Source: Toxoplasma gondii ME49 (taxonomy: Eukaryota > Apicomplexa > Conoidasida > Eucoccidiorida > Sarcocystidae). Taken from it: a DNA stretch of 64,000 bases. How positions within the stretch are numbered: the stretch's first letter is position 1; the number at the start of each line of letters is the position of its first letter. A model generated the notes under the pieces. It saw only the letters and a list, made by a program, of their open reading frames with translations, did not search any database and was not told the DNA's origin. The position numbers and the translations under genes are program-made. The DNA is taken from positions 3,429,127-3,493,126 of the forward strand of contig NC_031478.1 in assembly GCF_000006565.2 (NCBI RefSeq), written 5' to 3'. Below, one piece after another: positions 24,469 to 37,240 of the stretch.

Positions 24469-27400
24469 ATGACGACGTCTCCCCGAGTCGCCAAGTGGGC
24501 ACTTCGCGTGCTAGCTCTCGTCTTTCTGCACCATGTGACAGTCTGTACGGTATGCGAGGCGAAAGCCTTGCACGTGATCCGTCCTCATCGCAATTTTGCC
24601 GGACTCGACGTTCAACAGTCGTCCGTTGCCGGTAAGAGGCGGATACCCCAACACCCCCCCCCCCCCCCGCCGCCACTACACGTAGAATACGTGAAAATTA
24701 AGACACATGGCACATATTTTTGGAGGCAAACCGTTCAGAGTGTCGCTTTCCTACAATTTGTTTCACTGGAGAAAGGCGGTTCACGGGCTGTCTTCGGTTC
24801 TAAAGATGTGCGCACTGGCCCAGCAGCAGCGGGCGTCCTTTGAGAGCCTCACAGATCGCTTGGCAAGACACGAGACCCGCAGCCTCAAGGACAAACCAGT
24901 TGACTGAGCTATTCCTGAGTCTCATTGATTTCTCAGACTTGCAGGATGAAGGAAAGGGAATCAGTTTTGCCCAGACGTACCGCGAGCGGGATATCTGGTT
25001 CGGCATGCTGTATTTCGAGTACGTCATCACTGCGTCGACGACAATGACTCTCGCCTTCAAGTCAAGTGAGTCTTGTGCTTCCTTGTCAGTGACAAGCAGG
25101 GATCTGTGGTTTCTGTTATTATTTTCTCTTATCGAACTTTTGGAGCACCTAATCGTCCCTAGGTATACGGTGCAGCCGAACACCGCGCCTACGGCATGCG
25201 CCGCCGCATCGCCAGTCCCGTGGTTCCGCAACTGGAAGCCCGATGACACAACGCTGTAGATTTTCCGGACGACTACCGCCTACGAAACCGATATGTTCTT
25301 ATCCTTCATGCAATTTGTAATGGTGTTGTCTCCCTGTGCCTCAGTGGCTAAGTACATCTATACAGCGCCGTTCCTGACGAAGTTGTTTGCCAGCAACCGC
25401 TGGCTCAAGTACTCGACACTTGACTTTCCACAGAAGCAGCAGATCATCCGCAAGATTGCTCGGCGCGCCTCTTCGAAGTCCCTTTTCTCCAGAGGTACGC
25501 TTCTCGATTTTTCTGCTTCTGCTGCGTACCAGGGTGCCTCCAACTCCGTGTACCTGATTTAAAATTTTTACCCATAGCCAATCACGTAACTCGATCTCTG
25601 TGGTTTTCCGTGCTGCAGCTCTACCAGGCGATAGGGTGGCGGATCTTTTCGCCGACATGTACCTCAGAAGAGTGACATCACGCCTGTCGCGCACCCCGGG
25701 TTTCCGCAAACCGCAGTACCTTAAGATGAAGGAGGATCTCACTCAGCTGATTAAGGCCACCAATGCTCCGACTGAGGCAATGGAAGTTGTTCTTGGCAAC
25801 AACAGTAAGTGAATTGAAGACAACAGAGAGTTTTGCTGCTACGGAAGGGGGGCTTCCAGCATATTGTGTGGTGTTGAAAGTCATTCCATCCAAAACCGGT
25901 TCTTTGTTAGTCTTCATGTCATCAACATGCCAGTGAAACATCAATAGAAATGAAACAGCTCGTAACTGAGAGACACTCACAAGACCACAGCCATAACGTC
26001 GTAATCACAACGGTTGGCAAGAGTTCATAATACAGTGATTTTCATACAGTTCAACCCTGCATTATTTGACTCACGTAATTAGTATTAGGTCTGATATTTT
26101 CAACCAATCGATCAAAAATGGTAGTATCATGCAGTATCCCCAGAGTACATAGAGTCATACACTTCTGTATTGAGATGTAGATGTAACAGACTTACAACAC
26201 TAACTCCTCTTTGTGTAGCATGGCTGTCGTGTTGCTCAAGTTCCCTGCCAAACATATATTTCCATCGAAAGACCATTTCCTTCTTGCTGTCCATTCTTGT
26301 GAATTTGCTAGCGTCCACTATCTTGTTAGAGAAGCAACCGCAGGATGGGAATTTAGGATTCTGCATGCTACAAGGGCATCTTTCGTATTGTTGTATATTT
26401 TATTTCACCACAGGGAAATAAGGCATACCCTCGAGTTTGTTGCTTCGAGGTCCCGACACGAACGTGTTTACGCGATCTATTTCCTAATGGCGTTAGGTTC
26501 TGTAGTAGTAAATAAGATTATCTGTCCTGAATTCGGTAGTGGTCTGATGTGCAGGGTGTAACCTCCAAGCAGAGCATTGCAATGGCAAAGGCGCTGTAGG
26601 AGAGGTGCTTTTCTGGTTTGTTTGCGTGTTCTCAGCTCAAAACATGTTTACGTGGATCGACTCAGTGAGACAGAACCCATTTGCGACAGTCAAGAACGTC
26701 GTTGTCCACGCATTTGAAAACGGTTTGAAGGGCGTCTCTGGGATGGTGGAGTGGGAGCTGAACCAAGGGTGCTTTGCCATCGCTCAGCAGACGCGCCACA
26801 TTTTGCCTTTCGGCAGTCTCTTTCCCGGAGGCATTCTCGGGAAAATCATGCAGAAACTGATGCGGTCCTACATCATGTTTTTCCACCCAGTGCTTGCGAA
26901 CTTCAAGGGGCTCCTAGCGCTCTTCCTCGGTGTCCTCTGCAAGGTCCGTCTCCCGCAGCTGATTAACGCAGTCTTTGGAGCGATCTTCCGGGCAAAACGT
27001 CGCGCCGGGCGCTACATCCACAAATTCTTCTTTAAAACCATTTCTCTCCGCAAAGACATCACCGGGAAGATCCTCGTTGACGATCTAGTCAGGGGGTCGG
27101 GAGCCGTGATGATCACTCTGCTCTTTCAGCTCCACGGTGTTGATATCGATGCCATCAGTCGACGTGGAGGGGCCGTCGAGTCAGGCGTTCTCGCCGGCCA
27201 GGGCGTGTGGACCTTGTCCGATGGTCTCTTCGTCGGCTTGAAGGATTTCGGCCAACTCTTCCGAGCCTATTTTGAACGATACGTAAATCTCACATCCGCA
27301 ATCCACACCTACTGCGCAAAGGTACGAACGTGCGCCGGCAAAACGACGCAGCGCACGAGACGGAAAAAGTGAAATACAAAGCAGTCTTGATGTGACAGAA

Positions 27401-30400
27401 AACGGACCATGTGGTAGATGGGAGACAGAGTGGCTCCACCGAAGAGCTGGCACATCTTCGCCTCTTTCCGACCGTGGATCTGTCTTCAGGCTGTCGATCT
27501 GTCTGGTGTTTCCTCTGCAGCAAACGACCAACTTCTTCACAGAAACCGAACTCGATGAATTCTATGTAAGTTTCTGAAAATTAAATCTCAGAGTTGAGGA
27601 GGCTCTGGAATGCAGCGCCACATGCAACCTGCTCTGGTTCAACAACTTGAGACACTGACTGACTTTCGGATCTCTTTGGTATGTCTGCAGAACGGCGAAA
27701 ACGTCGACAGAATTCCCCCTCGTGAAAGACTGTTGGCATGGGTAAGTCTAAAATAGTCCAACTAAGTAATCGTTTGTTGTAGAACTCTGACATTCCTTCA
27801 ATTGCGATCGCAGCTCCAGATACCTATGTGCCGCCATCCTGTCGCTCACCAGTTGATGTTTCATTCAACCGTTTGGTTCGGACACTGTACTGTTTTGCAG
27901 TGTGACAAGAACAAGAGTTATCTCGCAATCATCGAGAAGGACTTTATCGGCTTGGCCACCAACTTCCTCAACCACATGATCAAGTGTCTGAAGATGGACT
28001 TCAAGTACTTCGAGGGTTACCTGGCGAACATCATGTCTATTTTCTACGAGATGACCTTTGCGACTCTGGAAAGCGACATCGTCAGTGCCATCAACGCGAA
28101 CCAGGGCCGCGCTCCGCATACGCTGGAGCTGGAAGCCATTCTAAAGCGTCGGCAGCAAGCCAATAACCCGCCGAAAGAGGCGGAGATGCCTCGCACGATG
28201 TTCAGAAAACCCTGGATGAGGGCGGCGATTCGGAAGCTTGCTCACGGATACTTTTCCTCCGGTTAGTGGGCATGGTAGCCTCTAGAATGTAGCACTGGAC
28301 GGCGTGGGCTAGATTTGCCTGTTTAGTGGATGTTGTTTGGGTGTCCTGACGGTCTAGAGGGGGCCGAATCGCGAGGAACTAGGCAGCACTGCCAGACAGA
28401 AGTTTCCAAGGGAACGAAGACTGTCGTGCATGTTTCATGGTACTGTGCAGCCTGTCGTGCGTTTTTCAACTAATGAGTATGGTTTGCCTCCTCAGGAGCA
28501 CTTTCACGATAGCGGATCGGCTTAGGCACAATCCGCGCCGCCCGTTCTAAGCGGGTCTTCGAGCTTACGATTCCACTTTGTTCTTCCCTTTCAAACCTTT
28601 CGGTGCCTTTCACACATTTCTTGAGTTGCCGATGCCGTGCAGAAGCTTCGATGCTAGATCGCGAGCTGTTTGGCGCTTTCCTGTCTGCGCTTCGCAGCTG
28701 CTGGCTTCGCTTTGAAGACTCTTCTGCAGCAAATCAAACCCGCGAACGCAGAGAAGCTTCTGGATAAAGCCTTCACGCGCGTCAAGGAGGGGTCGAAACT
28801 CATTCGATCTTCCCTGACAGTGATCCTAGGTCGCTTCTTCAACAGCCAAGCGCTAATTGTTCGAGCGCACGATCAGACCGTGCGCATGAGAATGTACGAA
28901 TTCATCAACCAGTGCCAGAACCCAGAAGACCCGAACCACCGAGACGTTTGCGGGAACAATGTAACAACGAACATCGATGAAGTGAAATTTGTATCCAAGT
29001 CGCTTCTCGCGTTGAACCTTGGTATTTTGGTCAGTCCTAGAGATTTGCTCCTGTCGCAAGTTATCGAAACAGACCCTGCGAAGGATTCCATTGATCCGAC
29101 AGAGTTCTTCGCGGAGTGGGAAGCGTGGCTACAAGCCAAAGGCTACAAGCCTCACCAGAAAGGAAAGGAGTATCTGCTGTTCGCGGAAGACATCAACCAG
29201 AAAGGTAAGGGGGAGAGACGCCGTCCGTTCTTCACTTGGGATCGCTTCACATGGGCAGCGGAAGCAGCCGCGGTGTGCTCAGGTGTACAGGGACATAACT
29301 TTGGGCCTGTGCATGCGTTGTCGCTGTCTCCCTTGCAGCAAATATTATCGCCTTCGTGGAAGCTTTGAGGCATACGCTGCGCGACAGAGTAAGTCTTCAG
29401 GATTTGCTTTGATTCCGCCGCCGTGAGTGATGCGCGCACTGGGAGGCTTGTTCTCCAGGTCAACGCACATTCTTCCGCGTTTTCCCTGTTTTTCTCAGCT
29501 GCGCTTTGGCCGCTTCGATCAGGAAGGCGCAGACAATCTCCGCCTTTTTGATGTTAACGGACGTTCTGCAATCTTCCGCCGTAAGACCATGAGGTTTTCC
29601 TGCCCAAACCGTGTCCATTTGAACTGCAGGCAGCAGGCTGGGTAGAGGTTCGCCCCGTATCGCTGGAGACTACGGCGCAACATCATCCACAAGTGTGTCA
29701 CTTTGCTGTCCATGTGTTCTGTCCTGCAGCCAGGGATCCACAGTCCATGTGGGGTAAGTCTTGTATGCTAAATACTAGCCCCTTCCACACACTGCTCAGA
29801 AAGGTGGAGTCTCCTGTAGAGTTTGCCAGCTCATTCGAGTTTCCCCATCGCTAGGATTCGAACGTTTCGTGGCATGAGCTGTAGGGATACCTACTTGTAA
29901 TCGAAGACGCGTGTGTCGGTGCATGTGTGCCGACAGATGATGTGCCTTTCCGACATCTCGTTTTCCAGATCCACAAAAAAGGAATCGCGCCACTCAAATC
30001 TTGCTCATTTTGTCTGCATTGCTTTGCCGTGACCAGATCGCATCAAGGAGGTCCGCCCAGATCCGCTGGATGCACCGGCAACTTTTGAAGTGCTTGACTA
30101 TAATGAAGGAATCCTCCGCTTTAGTAGTAAACCTGGAATTCCTTTCGAAGGAAGGCTGGAGTATGCCGATGACCGTAGAGAGCTTCGCAGCATCCAGCAA
30201 GATCCACAGGCAATCAAAGAGCTTCTCGTCTCGCAGATTATGCAAATCAAACCGCGTCTCAGCGCTGAAATGGTGAGGGAAAGAGTTTGCAAAAGCATGT
30301 AGCTCTGAGAAATATACGCGACTACACGAGGACAGAACGGTGACACCTCAAGGGTTTTTTGTTTCCTGCGTGTGTGTGTACAGACTGCGACATTGATGAT

Positions 30401-33400
30401 GGTCTTGCATCGATACACTACTTCCTTCCACAGGCACAGCTTCGCCACCTTCCTGCAGAACCTGTCGCCAAAGATGTTCTTCGACGGTGTCTTGGCTTTC
30501 GCGGACCAGCACCAACAGCAGGCCGAAGCCACTCTTCACCTGGATCGTCGACTCTACTCGTTCCCCATGACTTTCCAGACTTTCAAGGACATCGTTTTCA
30601 ACTCGTTGAACACGATGGTGTTGCGTATGCATTCGCTGGACACTGCTGACTCGCTGTCCGTTTTTCTCGTCGGTCTGGTTCACTACGCCTACCAGAAAAT
30701 CCAGAAGAACAGGACTGGAAGAACCCTCGTCATGCAGCATTTCCTACGGGGCTTGGTGCATGTCATGCGGTCGGTGGATGCTGAGCGGTTCCGGGAAGAC
30801 TTTCCCGAGTGTCAGTTCCTCATTGAACCAAACGGAACGATCGACGAGGTTGTTGCCATCAAATGCGCGCTGTACCGTTTCGTCAAACTCCGCTCTTTAG
30901 AACTGCCACGAGTACGGACGGATCACAAACGTAAAGGGAGCAGCTCAGATCAGCGACCTCCTAGGGGTGAATACGGAAGACAGCGTCCCTCTAAACACGT
31001 TCCTTCACCAGACTGTCGAGCTGCCAGATACTAGATTCCAGAGGGGAAGGCGGAAGACCGGGAACTCTGTCTCAAAACGTTCTGAACACAGGTGCCTGTC
31101 GAGCCCTCCACGTAGAATAACGTAGATTCCTTCTGCCGAAAGCTTCCTGTAGTCGTATGTTCAGTGTCCTCGGCAGGTGCGACGCTGTCTCTCGTGTCTG
31201 CAGGCCATCGCTCCGGACGTGGAAGAATCGAGAATGACGGAGGCCCGGGCAAGAACTTACCTGAACGGCTTCGTTGAGTATCTAGACAGGCTGCGGTCCG
31301 AGAGGACAAGCTGGGCATCTTTTTTGAACTTTAAGGGCTTCTTGGAGACGGCAGAGCTGTACAGAGAAACAGTCGGGGCCTACAGCTACGAGGAGTTGGA
31401 GCGCCAGATCAAGACGGAACCGATCACTGACCTCGACGTGTTGGAACAGTTGCGAGCCTTGATGGATCCCTCGCTTGGGCGCATCGTGGCTCCGAAGAAG
31501 GATGAAGGCACAGCCCAGGTCATTCGGAAAATCTGGGGAAACTTGGGCGAATTCTCGAGTGGCACGCGCCAAAGAGTCCGCAGCGCGCTCAGCCAGATGA
31601 GAAGCCGGCTCGTCAGCGTTATGGGCAGCACGACACTCCCTAAGGCGATGAGGTATTGAATTCGTTGACCGCAGTGATCAGGACAACTGCCTCGTGAGGA
31701 GTTTGAGAAAACTGCGCACAGTTGGTGTCCACTGTTGATGGTTTTGGATCTTTCCCAGGGTCGCATGGTGCTTCCTTGCTATTTTCTGTGTTCATCCGTC
31801 GCATGACACCAGCAAACAAAGATCGGTGAATTTGATGTCCCTGTTTTGTGACCCTTTCCTTTCTTTTCAGACTGTTCAACGTGATGAACAGCAGCCAATT
31901 CTTCGGTGCATTGGAGTTCGCAGAATTCAGAGCTTTTCCGGACACGAGGACACCGCCCGAAGATATCCTAAAGGCTTCCGACTTGGCCCTCTTTGGAAGG
32001 GTGCTTCTCGTGCTGGAGACGACGCCATTGTATCTCGACAACCCCAAGCAAATGTCAGACATCGTAATGCAAATGCGCTCCATTCCATTTATTTCGCCAG
32101 AATGCCAAGGTAAAGAGGAGAGTGCCGTGAAGCAGGCTGGAAATGAGGATGTCTCTTGCAGTGTCGTTTTAGTAGAAGAATTAAGCGGCGGCAAGTGTTG
32201 CATTTTCTGCCTTAAAAGGAATCGAGCTTCTCACCATTATGTTGCTGTATCCGCATCTCTCGCTGCGGTTTTCTGCGCACACGTGAGTCGCTGAGATAGC
32301 TGAGATGCTGAATATGATTCCAGTGAAGAAGCGGAGACAACTTTGTTTCAGTGGCATACTTTACCCCGTTCTTTCGTCAGTAAAGGTTCTTTACCCAGAA
32401 TGTGAGCTTCAAGGGAGGAACACGACCCCATCAGCTGTTTTATGGGATCTGCATCCTCTTTGTTCTTGCTTTGCATTCAGAATTGTTCCGCGAAATCGAA
32501 GAGATGGTGCGGCATATGTCCCACGAAGATGTCAGGGTTGCGGTGGGATGGCTGTTGACTTTCAACATCGGCAAAGGCCTGACGGGCAGCACTGTGGCGC
32601 TCGGGCTTCTCGCCCTAGCAGGCGTTCCCTTCGCCAACAGCCAAATCAGCCACCAGGATAAAATCGGCATTCTCAGGACTCTGGACGCGGACACCCTTCG
32701 CTTCATCAAAAAACACCTTCTCATGCCCATGGTGTTCAGACACATGGCCTCACTGTCTGACGGAGAAGCGATGAATCTCCTCCGCTTTGGTATGCAAAAA
32801 GAAATCAAGAGGAGCCATGTTCCATAAAGCCGAGAACAGAGACCCTCCACAAGAAAGGGTATAGAATACTGTGTATTGCACCATGCACTCGGACACTCAG
32901 TGACGATGGAGGGTGCAGGGGCCTGGTGGAGTGTCTTCGCTGATCAGTGGGCTGCTGGGAAATTCCAACGCGTGTCGGAGAGAACAACACATCCCTACTT
33001 TGCGAAGATGCGATGCCACTCTTTTATTTTGCAGTTCCTAAAGCGACCTTGCTGGTCGCGTACCCGGCGTCAATCCGATATCTTCCATTATCGGAGCCGG
33101 TCAACGTCGTGGACGCAGTCGACAAACTCATTGCTTCAAAAGCCATAGATGCAGTGCAGCAGCACTTGGGCCAGGTCCGGCAGCTCCCGGGAGAGGCGTC
33201 CCATGACGCAGTTTGCCGAACCATGATCAATAACATCAAAGTGGAATTAGGTCTGTCCACCGAGGATGCCATGAAGTTCTGGACTCGCTCGCACATGTTC
33301 TTTGACAAGCGTCTACCGGCGGCCTGCATTCTGTTGATCCACCTGAAAGCCATGCGCGAGCAAAACATTCGCGAGACAACCGTGGCTGCGCTTGTCGACA

Positions 33401-35144
33401 TGTTGTACTACAATGGCACTGCGCTGAACGACCACCTCGCTTTCATTGCGAAGAAAGGAGCTAACGAACTTGAGCGACAAAAGCAGATTGACCGAGTCGG
33501 CTCCCTCCTTACGATGGTGTATGTGGCTGTCGTGAGCGGATCCCTTCAAGTGGATGCCAGCTTTATGGGGTACAGCGGCGAGACAAAGAATTTGACTTTT
33601 CACTCTCGAAGAAGCTCTCGTGGAACTGAAGTTCCTCTTCTGACCGCATGCATACAGGCCACCACACATATAATGGGCCCTCCGAAGGAAAAGCCCGAGA
33701 TTTTCCAAGCCTCCCGTAAGCATCATGGACGCAGAAATCGAGTCGCAAGAAAAACGTTTTCAAACGTATGCGATGTGTTATTTTGTGCTTAGGTGATCTG
33801 TCCTTGCCATTCTTCTACGTTATTCCACGGTGGAACGTCTCTGGAAGGTGTCAAGTGTGCGCATTGTGTCTGTTCTCAGTGAGCAGCTATTTCCTTGGCG
33901 AATGGTTCCGTTTCGTGGAGACGAGCCGCCTTGAAGAATATGCGGCTGCGTACCGCCGTGGAGGTGGCTTCCAGAACATCAGCAGAGAGACCTTAAAAAA
34001 TATCAGCTCGGTCTACAACTACTATGATATTGGAGACTACTTCATTTCGATCAGACAACGGTCCCTCTATCCTCAGAATGAGATCGTGAAAACCGCAAGC
34101 ATGGCTTTGATTCAAGATGAAGCAACGATCGATGACTACGGAATGGCAATGCTTACAGTTGATATGGGACACCGGGTTAGAAAGGCAAAAATCAAATGCT
34201 ATGAGGACGCCCTCAAAGACTACGTCGAATACGTTGACAAGAGCCGCAGCGCCCAGGAAATGTTCAAAATTGACTGCGTGCACAACTATTTCATCGATAT
34301 GGGCTCTCTCGGCTACTCAGCTGCGTCAATCACTCCAGAACAAAAAGATCAAATCATTGCATCATTAGACAGAGGTACGCTTTGACTGACCATTGCAGCT
34401 GTGCCATTGCAAGTGGTAGTGTGTGGAACCGGAAGACATTTCAAGCGTTGTGTGCTGTGTTTACGTTTCCCCTTCAGTATTTGCAGGTAAATGCGAAGAC
34501 ATGTACACGGCTCTTATTGGATCACAACCTGACATCCACAAGCTGAAACAGCAGGCGTGGGCATTTGCCACGCTTGCGCACAACTCTTTGAATAGCGCCA
34601 CACGCTTGGGTTCTATCGTCAATATGTTACATAACCTCATTACGGACATAGCCGCCGGGACCCCCTGGAATAATGTTGTTGACGGAATTGCGGCGGAGCG
34701 AGCCAACAAGATATGGGAGCGCTTGGGCGATGTATCACACAGAACTCCGATTTATACGGCGATAGATCGCCCGTATCTCTTCAATCCATTTGCCTTCCTT
34801 TTGGACTTCCTGCTCTACGTTAAAACCAGTAAGCTAACTGTACTCGCAGCCGTCAGATGGCATACCACAAAACTGGCATCTTACGTGGAAAGAGATGCCA
34901 GTTTTCCCCACGGTCACACAGAGGGAAGGCCAATGCCCCTTAGCGCATCAGGGACCAAAATGCTCCCATTGCCTGAGTTTTGTGTACAGATAAAGCTCAC
35001 AAACTCCGGATGCCGAAGATGCTTCTAATGAAGAGAGCTGCCGTACTGAAGGAACTTCCTTTCAAAAAGAAGACGACTCCGCCAGGAATGACCGAATACA
35101 AGGAAAGGGCAGCGGCCCTGAAGGATGCCTTTTTCGCACCCTAA
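24469..35144 (+). CDS. RON3: Rhoptry neck protein 3 (assigned), 22 exons
   Basis: Exons: 24469-24631, 24937-25065, 25345-25494, 25619-25804, 26636-27321, 27521-27565, 27691-27741, 27901-28261, 28698-29204, 29339-29388, 29499-29580, 29730-29753, 30037-30272, 30384-30911, 31204-31652, 31871-32109, 32219-32282, 32386-32789, 33035-33715, 33880-34374, 34478-34828, 34990-35144. All junctions keep phase and give about 2011 residues. The start at 24469 (context AAGATGACG) opens a signal peptide whose hydrophobic core is WALRVLALVFLHHV; an in-frame AUG 42 bases earlier is possible. Hydrophobic, possibly membrane-inserting segments occur in exon 5 (around KGLLALFLGVLC), exon 18 (GICILFVLALHS) and exon 19 (SLLTMVYVAVVSG). 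No known catalytic domain is visible. The secretory signal, size, hydrophobic segments and closeness to GAP45 fit RON3, a rhoptry protein discharged at invasion; its Plasmodium homologue is linked to parasitophorous-vacuole functions. Least certain pieces are exon 17, the exon 18 acceptor (AAAG) and the start of exon 8. Confidence 0.8.
24654..24668 (+). repeat. Poly-C tract in RON3 intron 1
   Basis: A run of about 15 cytosines lies 23 bases after the first RON3 splice donor. Such homopolymers often vary in length between strains and sequence reads, so its exact length should be treated with care. Confidence 0.85.
26277..26408 (+). pseudogene. Nuclear mitochondrial insert: degenerate cytochrome b fragment
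   Basis: Inside RON3 intron 4 (25805-26635), one frame reads like the second/third helix region of apicomplexan cytochrome b. The segments YLVREATAGWEFRILHAT and ASFVLLYILFH correspond to the conserved haem-binding block of the family (Arg-Glu ... Gly-Trp ... Arg-x-x-His-Ala-x-x-Ala-Ser). The match is flanked by unrelated, AT-rich sequence and lacks the remaining helices, so this is a dead nuclear copy of a mitochondrial gene piece. Such inserts are known to be abundant in Toxoplasma. It lies in an intron and should not change the RON3 protein. Neighbouring AT-rich bases from about 26030 may belong to the same insertion. Confidence 0.6.
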
Positions 35145-35771
35145 TGAAGAACGAGTTTCACGACTTCCAGGAATCAAGAACATATTGTATGTGACGATTT
35201 GACTGGAACACGGTTCTGCGGCAGCGCTCCGTAAGCCATGCGAGTTTTTAAAATGATGTTCTGGTCCCTTCGTTGCAGTTTTCAGATGATGGCATGCACT
35301 GCGATTGATTGTTTTGCCACCGTGGGGCTCGTATTCACATACAGGTGACTACGGGTATCGTCATTGGGGGGCTCGATGCTTCAGCGAATTGTCTTGTGAT
35401 GCCTCCCTGTACCCCGGAGGAAGACGTTTGGTCAGTACCGAACAAACGTAATTTCTTTTTGCTTGATGGAATATGCACTGTCCTGCGCACCTGGTGTCGA
35501 TCCCGCGCGTGGTTTGGCACCGTGCAGCGGATAAGGAAATTCCTTGATTGATTTAGGACAAGTGGCACAATGACAGATGTGCAAGGAATCAAGCGCCATT
35601 TACTTCTGTTACATTTCCGAAAAAAAACAGACCGATGGAAAATAAAAAGGCAGCCACCCAAGTCAAACTATCTTTTTGAAAAATTTTGTATATGGTAAAA
35701 AATTTCTAATTAGAAATTAAAGTTTATTAAAGTGATGTTTCATTAGTGGCAAATTCTGTAATTTTACTTAC

Positions 35772-35991
35772 AGTCTAATTCTATTGACCACTGGTACATC
35801 AATCTATAATCTAAATTTTTGTATGCTTGAAAAGATAACTTTCGCCCATCAGATAGAACTTTTCTGTGTATGTTCATGCTCCGATACAGTTCAAAGTGTC
35901 GTTGGAAATTGAGCCACCGTGACCACTCTACCAATGTAGCGACAACAGCGACTCTCTCAGGCGAGATATGTTTTTCTAGTTGCACCAGCAT
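35772..35991 (-). CDS. Candidate AT-rich coding exon, function unknown (partial)
   Basis: Not recognised. On the minus strand a 73-codon frame opens with ATG at 35991 and stays open through sequence whose A/T content rises to about 70%. It contains the segments LVEWSRWLNFQRHFELYRS and LSFQAYKNLDYRLMYQWS. It ends at a perfect consensus donor, GACT|GTAAGT, just before an in-frame stop, as an authentic exon would. The next exon was not identified: a long frame at 35661-35335 could follow through an AG acceptor, but this is weak. The composition differs from the neighbouring genes. It may be a small gene antisense to the RON3 3' region, organellar-derived DNA, or chance. Confidence 0.3.
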
Positions 35992-36437
35992 CAAAGTTCA
36001 TTTAGGCGTTTTCTGCAAACAAACCAGGGCACCTGCGACGGCATATGTAAGCTGCAGTACGTAACATGTGCTGTGGCCTCTCTGGGAAGAGCCTCCTACT
36101 GACCGGTCGAGGCCCTACTGTAAGACTTGTGCCACCTGAACCCTTTGTGGAAAGATGCAAAAAATTTGCTTTTGCACCAGTGCCAGCGAAGTTTCCGCAG
36201 CTCAGAGCCGTTCTGCTTTTAGCAAGCAAAAGCCGAGCACGACTGTAGTATCTTCCGTATACATTTCGTAACGGTTGCCGCAAATGGACAAAGCAAAGTG
36301 AGCTCATCAGGTTCAAGTGTAGCTACAGTAGGACATCGAGAACTGCGTTCCCTGATGACTAGTAAATGCAGTTAGTCTCTCTGATGCGATACCGGCCTAA
36401 AACGAAGCACTCAAATTTTGCCTCACGACGTAAAACC

Positions 36438-37240
36438 ATGGACAAGCGGATTTCTACATCCAGGCGGACTTTAGTGGATACCACATTAAGTAGTCGTAAA
36501 TGCCTGCTGGATCGCCTGGAGAAAAGACTGATTGAGCTGAATGGCAGATTAAAAAGCGTTATATTTCGGCATGACCTTCCGAGAGGAGGAGACCTCACGC
36601 CAGCAGCCACTCACACCGATGATCCTGCAGTTGTAGAGGCAGAAAATGGTGAGGCGGTAGTACACTTTTTCCAGCTGTTTCATCTGAATGCACACGCGCT
36701 GAACAGTTGCACACACATTACGCGCACAGCTTATTAAACTGAAGGGGACGTCACACAACAATGACTCGGACACCGGCCTGCCAATCTCAAAGACGGGCGC
36801 CGAAGAGGTGCTGGAGTTTTTGATGAAGACGTTGGAGCGAGAGAAACGACGGTAAGACATCGCGCGGTCGTGATCAGAGGCTCATAAGGTTTCTGGACAA
36901 GGGTACTTCAGCAAGAGAGAACTAGAGATTACTCTACAGAGAGACATGAAGGTCAGAGTGAAGTGCTTGGGAAGGCCATAAAAAGCAAACGACACGGTAA
37001 CAGCTGCAGAGACTCAGTGAGGCGACGAGCCGCCTGGAAGCTTCACAGCGGGAGCTCCACAGGGTGCTCTCAGATATCGACCTTGTGAATGAAGAAAACA
37101 TGCAGGTAACCTTATGAAACACACTTCCGCGACTTCTCGTCATTTCTCGGTAAACACGCTGTCTCATGAACCTTAAGCTTCACAACGAAGTTAAGCGAGG
37201 ACAGTCTTTTCAACAATCCACTCGATGGTGCGAAGTGTGA
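36438..37240 (+). CDS. Small coiled-coil protein, five short exons
   Basis: Not recognised by name. Proposed exons 36438-36648, 36707-36851, 36912-36951, 37004-37105 and 37178-37240 keep phase and give about 186 residues. The start AUG sits in a strong context (ACCATGG). The product is almost entirely charged helix: KCLLDRLEKRLIELNGRLK in exon 1, EEVLEFLMKTLEREKRR in exon 2, KRELEITLQRDMK in exon 3 and EATSRLEASQRELHRVLSD in exon 4. The heptad pattern continues across the splice junctions, which supports the chain. Exons 1-4 are well supported. The last exon has a weak acceptor, and an alternative continuation through a small exon near 37744-37761 is possible. A structural or scaffold role is plausible but cannot be read from the sequence. 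Confidence 0.55.

Noticed and set aside
29820..29890. A tRNA-like T-loop (TTCGAAT) on the minus strand
   Set aside because: The flanking five bases do not pair to form a T-stem and no matching D- or anticodon arms were found. No tRNA gene is supported anywhere in the window.
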